NCBI RefSeq assembly: GCF_006337085.1
Contig: NZ_CP040882.1
Coordinates: forward strand, 682,001-746,000
Direction of reading: 5' to 3'
Source: Sutterella faecalis
GTDB taxonomy: Bacteria; Pseudomonadota; Gammaproteobacteria; Burkholderiales; Burkholderiaceae_F
Length of the DNA stretch: 64,000 nt
Part shown: in pieces, positions 39,655 to 46,809 of the stretch
Position numbering within the stretch: position 1 is the first letter of the stretch
Layout of the letters: each line of letters starts with the position of its first letter
Position numbers and translations under genes: made by a program
The notes under the pieces: generated by a model
What the model was told of the DNA's origin: nothing
Databases searched by the model: none
What the model saw: only the letters and a program-made list of their open reading frames with translations

Positions 39655-41037
39655 TTACAGAGCATCCGTCCGTGCCTCGCGCAGCTTCCGCGCCTGAGGA
39701 CTCCGCCAGACGAGCCAGGTGCCGATGCCGAGCACGAAGCCGTAGACGAAATCCGATGTCCAGAGCACGGCCGGATTCGTCGTATACCCGGAGAGAATCG
39801 CGACATAAAGCGCGTAGGTGAGCGCCGACGTGATGGAGACCCAGAAGGACGCGCGCGCAAAGCCGAGCGTCCCGATGATGAAGAAGAAGTAGTAGCAGGG
39901 GACCGTCAGCATGTAGGAAACGATCATGACGTAGTAGGTGTTCCTTGCATCATGAATGAGGTCCGGGAAATTCGTAATGAGGCCGAGCACCGTGTCGGGC
40001 GCCGCCGCATAGAAAACCGCAAGGGGCGCCATGGCGGCTGCACACACCCAGAGACCGGTCCGCGAAGCCCTGGAAATAAGTTCCGGCTTCTTTGCGCCCA
40101 CGAGATTCATGGCGAGAGACCCGGCCGTTGAGCCGAAGGCATGCACGAAAAGAAAGAGGATGGCGCCGAGCTGACGCACGACGTTCGTGATGGCAAGCCC
40201 CCGTTCGCCGGCCACATTCTCTACCGAAACGAAAAAGAAGAGCCAGACGCCGAACGCCACGGCTTCCTGGAGCATGAGCCAGCGCCCGAGCTGAAAAAGC
40301 GCTTTCTGCACCTCCCGCTGCGGACGCCAGGAGGCAGAGAGCACCGCCTCCATCCAGCGCTTTTCCATGAAGAGGCGCACGCCGAAGACGATGAGGCAAA
40401 CGACTTCGCTCACGGCCGACGCAATCGCCGCACCGGCGATGCCGAGTTCCGGGAACGGTCCGAGGCCGAAGATGAGGACAGCGTTCAGCCCGCAATTGGC
40501 GAGCACCATGGCGCTCGAACTGATGGTGAGGACCCGGGGGCGAAGGATCGACACGAAAAACGCGCGGAAAAGAAGGCAGAGGAAGGCGACGGGCAGCGCC
40601 GCAACGCGCCAGAGCACGTAGCTGCGCGCAGCCTCCTCCACTTCCTTCGAATGAATGCTTTGCGCGAGCGTCAGATCGAAAATCGAGGGCGAGGCAAGCG
40701 CAATCACGACACCCGCTAAAAAGAGAAAGATCGCGCTCTGCCGAAAGACGATGCCGACCCGGGCTCGGTCTCCTCCGCCATTGGCGCGCGACATGAGGGA
40801 CTGCGCACCCACGCAGTAGCCCCAGCCGAGCATCATGAAGAGAAGCACCAGAATGCCTGCAACGCCCGCTGCGGCGAGTTCGGCTTCGCCGTATCGTCCG
40901 AGAAAGAGCACGTCCGTGAAGCCGATCAGCTGCTCGAGCATGAGGCCGGCCAAAAGCGGCATGGCGCCCCGAAAGATCGATTGGGGTCGAAGAGAATTTT
41001 CTGAATTGAAGTGGACTTCCGGGCGATTCTCGGTCAT
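39655..41037 (-). CDS. MATE-family multidrug/cation exporter
   Basis: 460-aa membrane protein with twelve predicted helices in two related halves. Features include FRGAMPLLAGLMLEQLIGFTDVLFLG, GVAGILVLLFMMLGWGYCVGAQSL, AIASAVSEVVCLIVFG and a second-half start RWLMLQEAVAFGVWLF. Typical of MatE proteins that export cationic drugs in exchange for Na+ or H+. Substrate not predictable. Divergent from the RluA gene with 149 bp between. Start ATG 41037. Confidence 0.88.
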   Translation of the reverse strand: MTENRPEVHFNSENSLRPQSIFRGAMPLLAGLMLEQLIGFTDVLFLGRYGEAELAAAGVAGILVLLFMMLGWGYCVGAQSLMSRANGGGDRARVGIVFRQSAIFLFLAGVVIALASPSIFDLTLAQSIHSKEVEEAARSYVLWRVAALPVAFLCLLFRAFFVSILRPRVLTISSSAMVLANCGLNAVLIFGLGPFPELGIAGAAIASAVSEVVCLIVFGVRLFMEKRWMEAVLSASWRPQREVQKALFQLGRWLMLQEAVAFGVWLFFFVSVENVAGERGLAITNVVRQLGAILFLFVHAFGSTAGSLAMNLVGAKKPELISRASRTGLWVCAAAMAPLAVFYAAAPDTVLGLITNFPDLIHDARNTYYVMIVSYMLTVPCYYFFFIIGTLGFARASFWVSITSALTYALYVAILSGYTTNPAVLWTSDFVYGFVLGIGTWLVWRSPQARKLREARTDAL

Positions 41038-41186
41038 GGATGGCTCGCACTTGGCCTCCAGCGCTTTTGGGGAGAAGCGCCGCAGGCAATATCGTTATGT
41101 TTCTTTTTTACGCGTGAACCGGTTATTTTAAAATACCGGGCCTTCCGGCTCCTGCCGATCGTTCCCAATTCCTGCCTGATCCTCTC

Positions 41187-42530
41187 ATGACCTCCCGCCT
41201 GATTGCGCTCCCCGGATTCCATCCCGAAGACCTTCCCGCGCGCTTTCCCTCCCCCTGGCACGGCGCGCCCTCTAAGTGCCTTCTCAGAGCCCGGGACATG
41301 GCGGAGGCCTGCGGGCATTTTCATGCAGACTGCGGCCGCCGAGGGCTCCTCCTCCTCAGAAACGAAGCGAATGGGGAATACTCCGCCGCTATTGCGGAGG
41401 AACCCTTTCACGAACCCGACGGCGCGCGCATTCAGGGGCTCCCTCACGCACGGAGCATTCTCGGGACCACGCGCGATGATGTCTTTCAAAGGGAAGCTGC
41501 CCGGATCTCCCTCGCGCAGCTCTCGGGCGGCTCCATGACGCTCCTTGCTTTCTCTGAGAAGGAGCGCGCAAAGCGCCCGGCAAAGATTGCCCGCGGGGGC
41601 GGAGCGGGACTCAACCTCAATTTTGAGCACTGGAACCGGGCGCTCCTCGAAGCGCTCGACGCCCCGATTGTTTCAAATCTCCTTTTTGCTGCAGCGCTCA
41701 GAAAAGCGGGCGAGCCCCTCACTCCCGTGGGGTCCCTCGAATGGTGGCGCGGCGCCATGCCCTCCTACGACGTCAAATGGGACGGCATGGTGCTCTCCCC
41801 GCGCACCACGGTGAAGCCTCTTGCCGAATGGCTTCTCGAAGGCATCCCTTTCGCGAGCGACCCGCGTGCGGAAGATCCCTTCACGCTTCAGCTTGCACCG
41901 GAAATTCTTCTCGAGGAAAAGGACTTCATCGCCGTCATGAAGCCTTCGGGACTCCTTTCCGTCCCCGGCACCGGAGGGCTCCCGGATGCGCTGACGCTTG
42001 CCTCCCGCATGACGGGCGCGAACCTCACCGCCGTGCACCGTCTCGACATGGACACGTCCGGAATTCTTCTTTATGCCAAGACCCCCGAAGGCACCCGAAG
42101 CCTGATGGCGGCCTTTCGCGAGGGGCGCGTTCATAAGCGCTACCGCGCGCTCCTTGAAGGAATCCCGGCGGGAGAAGACGGGCTCATTGACTTCCCCATC
42201 ACAACGCATCCGCTCGACCGTCTGCGCCAGATTGCGGCGGCAGGCGGAAGACCCTCGCGCACGCGCTGGGCAAAGGTTTCCGTGTCAAACGGACAAACGC
42301 TCGTTGACTTCTATCCGCTCACCGGACGCACGCACCAGCTGAGGCTTCATGCCGCGCATCCCCTCGGACTCGGCTCCCCGATCGCGGGCGACCCGTACTA
42401 CAGCCGGGCGGGGCTGATCGCCGATACGCCGGAGAACCCGCTCAGGCTTCACGCTGCGGAAATTCACTTCCCGAGCCCCGCTGATGGAAGAGAAATCCGT
42501 CTTCTCTCCGAGGAGTCTTTTCCATCGTGA
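41187..42530 (+). CDS. RluA-type pseudouridine synthase with long N-terminal extension
   Basis: 447 aa. The catalytic domain is residues ~245-447, with the invariant Asp in HRLDMDTSGILLYAKT, then HKRYRALLEG, TGRTHQLRLHAAH and GDPYY. The first ~240 residues are not an S4 domain. They are unassigned, with two basic/aromatic patches, and resemble the extension in RluA paralogues of the YP_/TruC-RluA 23S group seen in Proteobacteria. Modifies an RNA uridine; which one is unknown. No clear ribosome site before ATG. Confidence 0.82.
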   Translation: MTSRLIALPGFHPEDLPARFPSPWHGAPSKCLLRARDMAEACGHFHADCGRRGLLLLRNEANGEYSAAIAEEPFHEPDGARIQGLPHARSILGTTRDDVFQREAARISLAQLSGGSMTLLAFSEKERAKRPAKIARGGGAGLNLNFEHWNRALLEALDAPIVSNLLFAAALRKAGEPLTPVGSLEWWRGAMPSYDVKWDGMVLSPRTTVKPLAEWLLEGIPFASDPRAEDPFTLQLAPEILLEEKDFIAVMKPSGLLSVPGTGGLPDALTLASRMTGANLTAVHRLDMDTSGILLYAKTPEGTRSLMAAFREGRVHKRYRALLEGIPAGEDGLIDFPITTHPLDRLRQIAAAGGRPSRTRWAKVSVSNGQTLVDFYPLTGRTHQLRLHAAHPLGLGSPIAGDPYYSRAGLIADTPENPLRLHAAEIHFPSPADGREIRLLSEESFPS

Positions 42531-42589
42531 ATCCCCAGAAATCCGGTAACACCACCCCCTGAAACTAAATGGCGACAAGGGGAATATTT

Positions 42590-44599
42590 TCACTGAGGCT
42601 TGCCGGATTTATTCTCCCGGGCTTCTCGCTTCTCGCGCTCCAGCGTTGATTTGTTCTTGCTGCCTTTGGGGCGTCCACGGCCTCTCTTGGGAGGAGCCGC
42701 CAGCAAAGCTTCTCGTTCGAGCGTCTTCTTGTTTTTGCTGCCCTTGGGTCTCCCAGGCTTGCGTTTTACGGGAGCCGGCAGGGTCGCCTGCAGAGCTTTC
42801 CGTTCAAGCGTTTTCTTGTTTTTACTGCCTTTGGGGCGTCCGGGCTTCCGCTTAGGCATCTCTGCCTCTTCCGGATCTTTCTTCTTCGCGGGTCTTCCGG
42901 GTTTGCGTTTGGGCGCAGGCGTCAAAAACAGCGGCATCGTGCGCGTCTGGCTGTGAACCGGATTTCTGCGGCTGTTCACCTCCTGCGCAAAGAAGTCGAG
43001 ATGCTCGTCGCTCAAGCCGAATTCGGCATAGAGCAGAGCCATGCGCTTTGAGTAGTCGTGCACGGCGCAGTACTCATCATTCGGCATCAGCGTCAGAACC
43101 GTGCGATCCACTTCCCGAAAGGACTTGTTGGTGTCGAGCTCCAGCTTGCGGCAGGCAAGTTCGATTTCAGTACGAATGACGGCGGCAATGAAGCAGACGG
43201 CAAGCTTTGCCTCAATGCGCTGATCGTCATGCACGCGCGTTACGTCCGCGCCGAGCTGAGACTTCAATGCGCTGAACTGCTTCTCTGAGATGTCGCGGTA
43301 GTCATAGATCTCACTGATCCTCTCTGCGGGCAGATCTTCAGAAGAGGCAATGGCATTAAACCCATGGCCGTCAATGGCTTGCTGAAGTCGTTCAGTGCAG
43401 AGCTCAATATCGGGAGCATCTTCAGTCCCTGTCAGCTTCAGATAGGACTTCATGTCGGAAGCAATTTTAAGCTTGCTCAGCTTCTTCCCGCCAAGGATCT
43501 GAGCCCTGATTTCCTGCCGGCTCTTCAGCACCCGGGCAATGTCGTCCACGGACTTTCTGCATCCTCGAATGCCGTCGAAGAATAAGCCGACGCAGGCTTC
43601 CTCCGTGCCGCTCGCGAATACACGGGTCCTTTCCTCGACGCCGAAAATGCCCTTGTCGTTTATGACGTGAGCGACCTTCCAGCGGATCGTTTCCGCGTAT
43701 TTCTCCAACATGGTCTTGTAGGCCAGCGCGGAAGACTTCAGCATGACGACGTAGCGGTATCCGAGCTCCCGGATAAGGCGCATAACGCCTTCATCAGCAA
43801 AGCCGCGATCGAGAATGACGCCTTCAATTTCGATGCCGGCAGCGGCAAGAAAGCGAATCATCTTCTCAAAAGCCTTGGCATCGACTTTGCCGCCGTTGTT
43901 GAGGAACCAGGTGACGGGGCGCCCATCCTTTGAGCTGACGGCCCACATGTAACTGTAGATGTTTACTGCCTTATGCGACTTTGAATTGCCGGGTTCGGCA
44001 ATATGGCTTTCCGAGATCGTGCAGTCGTTGTTTGAGCCGTCGATGCAGAGCCAGACTTTAGTGCCGCCCTGCGCTGCGAAGCGTTTGAGCCAGTCCATTC
44101 GAAACTGATGGATGATGTCTGCACTCAATTGATTTTCAAAGAAATCGGAATACCAGCTGTCGCTCCGAAGCGAGTCGGAAAAGAGCAGCTGCTGAGCCAT
44201 CTCGTCCCTCATCAGATCTGTTGAATCTGCCCGATGCCGGATGCTGAACATGGCGTAATCCAGGACTGCATTGGCATTGAGCGGACCAAAGTCTTTCTGA
44301 AGCATTGGGTAGAGCCCGGTCTTCCAGCCGGCGCTGAGAGTCAAACCATATAGCCCGACATGAAGCTCACGAGGCTGAAGCCGGGATTCCCCGTAGTACT
44401 GCGCCCAGAGCTTGGGATAGAGAAACTTGAAGTTCTCATTGGGGTGCATGGTGACTTTGGAAGTCGCCCACCCGATAGTGATGTGCTGGCGCTTGTTGCG
44501 CTCGTCCCGATGGATGGTGAAAACACGACCGTCGGAAGCATTCACATATGCAAAGTCAGGGATCGGGATTTCCTGTTGGTTTCTAAAAACTATGCCCAT
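42590..44599 (-). CDS. IS1634-like transposase with four C-terminal AT-hook repeats
   Basis: 669 aa. DDE elements of the IS4 group: KVWLCIDGSNNDCTI, then PVTWFLNNGGKVD and IEGVILDRGFADEGV, with a late core segment EKQFSALKSQL. Residues ~558-669 are a basic tail containing four related units: KRKPGRPAKKK, two of KRKPGRPKGSKNKKTLER and KRGRGRPKGSKNKSTLER. Each has the G-R-P AT-hook core for minor-groove AT binding. The DNA of these units (42605-42920) is itself a degenerate tandem repeat. Such a tail is unusual for an IS transposase. The gene looks intact and is read leftwards. Confidence 0.82.
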   Translation of the reverse strand: MGIVFRNQQEIPIPDFAYVNASDGRVFTIHRDERNKRQHITIGWATSKVTMHPNENFKFLYPKLWAQYYGESRLQPRELHVGLYGLTLSAGWKTGLYPMLQKDFGPLNANAVLDYAMFSIRHRADSTDLMRDEMAQQLLFSDSLRSDSWYSDFFENQLSADIIHQFRMDWLKRFAAQGGTKVWLCIDGSNNDCTISESHIAEPGNSKSHKAVNIYSYMWAVSSKDGRPVTWFLNNGGKVDAKAFEKMIRFLAAAGIEIEGVILDRGFADEGVMRLIRELGYRYVVMLKSSALAYKTMLEKYAETIRWKVAHVINDKGIFGVEERTRVFASGTEEACVGLFFDGIRGCRKSVDDIARVLKSRQEIRAQILGGKKLSKLKIASDMKSYLKLTGTEDAPDIELCTERLQQAIDGHGFNAIASSEDLPAERISEIYDYRDISEKQFSALKSQLGADVTRVHDDQRIEAKLAVCFIAAVIRTEIELACRKLELDTNKSFREVDRTVLTLMPNDEYCAVHDYSKRMALLYAEFGLSDEHLDFFAQEVNSRRNPVHSQTRTMPLFLTPAPKRKPGRPAKKKDPEEAEMPKRKPGRPKGSKNKKTLERKALQATLPAPVKRKPGRPKGSKNKKTLEREALLAAPPKRGRGRPKGSKNKSTLEREKREARENKSGKPQ

Positions 44600-44614
44600 A
44601 AATCACCGGGAATC

Positions 44615-44635
44615 AGTGTTATCGATGATAACACT
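44615..44635. promoter_or_regulatory. perfect 9-bp dyad upstream of transposase
   Basis: AGTGTTATC-gat-GATAACACT lies 16 bp upstream of the transposase ATG at 44599, a likely operator or transposase-binding site. Confidence 0.5.
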
Positions 44636-44709
44636 ATTGTACAATATTTATAGAGAGTTTTTCAAGAGAAAAATAAAGGCAACTAACCTTTAAATTTCAG
44701 TTAGTTACC

Positions 44710-45096
44710 TTAAATTAAAACTAGGCCGAGATATGATTTTCTTTCAGACCCTGTTAACGGATTTCTGGGAATTCACGTATTTTGTCAAACCTTCCCACGT
44801 TTTGCTCCAATCGGGATGCCTTCTGCGCAGCAGGGAAAACTTCGCGTGCATTTACTGCGAGTCGCGCGGCGAGCTTTCAGACAAACCCGGTCATCATCCC
44901 GTCACTCGCGAAAGAGGCTGTCGTTCGAGAGCGCCGGCAGGCGGCATCCACCAAAGCATGAAGGTCCCGGAACCCGCGCTTCCGGAGCTTCGGCCTCCTC
45001 CATAGAACGCCCCCGGGAATCTATCGATGGACTCCTGATCCGCCGCCCGCCTATAAAGAAAGAATCATCTTTTCTTTTGCCCGATGGAGATCCTAT
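44710..45096. other. intergenic region upstream of second Tat flavoprotein
   Basis: No gene recognised. TGGAGAT at 45084-45090 is the ribosome site of the downstream gene. No strong operator seen. Confidence 0.3.
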
Positions 45097-46635
45097 ATGA
45101 GGAACATTTCCCGCCGCAGCTGGCTCACGACCGCGCTTGCCGGGAGCGCGGCGCTCGCTGCATCCCTTCCTGCCGCAGCCAAACCCGTTGAAGCAATGCC
45201 CGAAAAATGGGACGAGGAATTCGACGTCGTCGTGATCGGCTCTGGCTTTGCCGGGCTCGCTGCAGCGATTGAAGCGAAGCTTGCGGGCAGAAGCGTTGCC
45301 GTCTTCGAAAAGATGCGCAACCCGGGCGGCAACTCCATCATCAACGGCGGCATCATGGGCGTACCCGGCACGCCCATGCAGAAGAAGGAAGGCATCGACG
45401 ATTCTCCCGAACTCATGATGGAAGACATGCTCCGGGAAGGCCTCGGCCTCAACCATCCCGATAAGGTAAAGAAGCTCTGCGAAGAGGCGCTTCCCACGTG
45501 GCAGTGGACGATTGACGAGCTCGGCGTCGAATGGAACAGAGACCGCGTCTCCCAGGAAGGCGGCCACTCGGTGCCTCGCTGCGCGATCATCAGGAATGGC
45601 TCGGGTTCGGGCATTGTTCTGAAGGAAATCGAGAAGCTCAAAACGCTCGGCGTCCCGATCCGCACCCGCGTCATGATGGAGCGCATCATCCGCGACGCCG
45701 ACGGCCGGGTCAAGGGCGTCATGGTTCGCGACGGCTACCGCTTCCCCAATAAGGATTCTGGCAAGATCAAATTCATCAAGGCAAGGCGCGGACTCGTTCT
45801 CGCCCACGGCGGCTTCGGCGCCGACATTCCCTACCGCACGATCTTCGACCCGAAGCTTACGGCCGAAATCGGCACGACCTGCCAGCCGGGCGCAACGTCC
45901 GAAGCCTGGCGCGAGGCGGACCGCATCGGCTGCCAGATGATTCAGACCGACTGGATTCAATGCGCGCCGTGGACCTCGCCCACTGAAAAAGGCATGGGGA
46001 TCGCGCTCTTTTTTGCTCAGGGCGCCGCAGCAATGTTCGGCGTCTGGGTTGAAGACAAAGGCGGCACGCGCTTCATCAATGAGCTCGCCAACCGCAAGGT
46101 CCGCGCCGATGCCATCATGACGCTCCTCAACAAAGGCACGAAGTGCTATGCCGTGGCGGATTCGCTCGGCACCGCGCCGATGGAAATCTCGCGGCCCGGG
46201 CTTCTCGCAAAGATGCTCGAGCGCGGCTGCGTAAGGAAGTACGAGACGCTCGAAGCGCTTGCTGAAGGCGAAAAAATCAATCTCGACGGCCTCAGGGCGA
46301 GCATTGCCGAGTGGAACAAGGCCGTGGACGAAGGAAAGGACGCGCACTACGGGCGATACGTCAACAAGCTCGCGAAGCCCATGTCGCAGGGACCCTGGTA
46401 TGCGTCGCAGATGGTCCCCAAGGTCCATCATTGCATGGGGGGAATTTTGACCGATATGGACGCCCGGGCGATCGACTGCGCCTCCAGCAAACCGATCCCG
46501 GGACTCTTCGCCGCCGGCGAAGCCACGGGCGGCGTTCACGGCGCCGTTCGTCTCGGCTCCTGCGCCATTACGGACTGCATCGTCTACGGACGCATTGCCG
46601 GAAAGAGCGCAGCTACAGCCTCCCCCTGGGAATAA
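45097..46635 (+). CDS. Tat-exported FAD flavoprotein, fumarate reductase/flavocytochrome c family (second copy)
   Basis: 512 aa. Tat signal with SRRSWLTTALAG (twin Arg 6-7) and cleavage near AAAKP. FAD fold GSGFAG (48-53), substrate-domain motif NSIINGGIMGVPGTP, and C-terminal FADGEATGG-type block FAAGEATGGVHGAVRLG with GSCAITDC. Predicted periplasmic reductase. Unlike the 5019-6485 gene it has no adjacent cytochrome or regulator, so it must share an electron donor encoded elsewhere. It diverges substantially in sequence from that copy, suggesting a different substrate. Confidence 0.85.
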   Translation: MRNISRRSWLTTALAGSAALAASLPAAAKPVEAMPEKWDEEFDVVVIGSGFAGLAAAIEAKLAGRSVAVFEKMRNPGGNSIINGGIMGVPGTPMQKKEGIDDSPELMMEDMLREGLGLNHPDKVKKLCEEALPTWQWTIDELGVEWNRDRVSQEGGHSVPRCAIIRNGSGSGIVLKEIEKLKTLGVPIRTRVMMERIIRDADGRVKGVMVRDGYRFPNKDSGKIKFIKARRGLVLAHGGFGADIPYRTIFDPKLTAEIGTTCQPGATSEAWREADRIGCQMIQTDWIQCAPWTSPTEKGMGIALFFAQGAAAMFGVWVEDKGGTRFINELANRKVRADAIMTLLNKGTKCYAVADSLGTAPMEISRPGLLAKMLERGCVRKYETLEALAEGEKINLDGLRASIAEWNKAVDEGKDAHYGRYVNKLAKPMSQGPWYASQMVPKVHHCMGGILTDMDARAIDCASSKPIPGLFAAGEATGGVHGAVRLGSCAITDCIVYGRIAGKSAATASPWE

Positions 46636-46645
46636 CGAACGAAGC

Positions 46646-46705
46646 GTTCCCGGCTCGATGCCGGGAACCACAACTTGGGAACCGCGCCGCTCTCGAGCGG
46701 CTTTT
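46646..46705 (+). terminator. tandem hairpins after flavoprotein gene
   Basis: GTTCCCGGC-tcgat-GCCGGGAAC (46646-46668) without T-run, then GCCGCTC-tc-GAGCGGC followed by TTTT (46686-46705). The second is the likelier terminator. Confidence 0.6.
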
Positions 46706-46745
46706 CGCCTCCCGGATTTTCTTTCGGGATAGCTCGGGAGGCGTA

Positions 46746-46776
46746 TTGACCCTGTAGCGATTGCATGGTCTATAGT
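46746..46776 (+). promoter_or_regulatory. CueR/MerR-type promoter of copper ATPase gene
   Basis: TTGACC (-35, 46746-46751) and TATAGT (-10, 46771-46776) are 19 bp apart, the stretched spacing characteristic of MerR-family promoters. The spacer is bounded by a partial dyad GACC...GGTC (46748-46751/46767-46770), the shape of a CueR operator. Transcription would start near 46783. Confidence 0.7.
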
Positions 46777-46809
46777 TGTGTTACCCGTAATTCATTCTCA
46801 TTCCCAGGA

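Larger units (their letters stand above)
42545..44709 (-). mobile_element. IS4-group (IS1634-like) insertion element
   Basis: Single transposase gene flanked by GGTAAC...CTGAAACTAAATGG on the left and, inverted, GGTAAC...CTGAAATTTAAAGG on the right. These are short imperfect ends with approximate limits. No target duplication could be fixed by eye. Confidence 0.6.
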
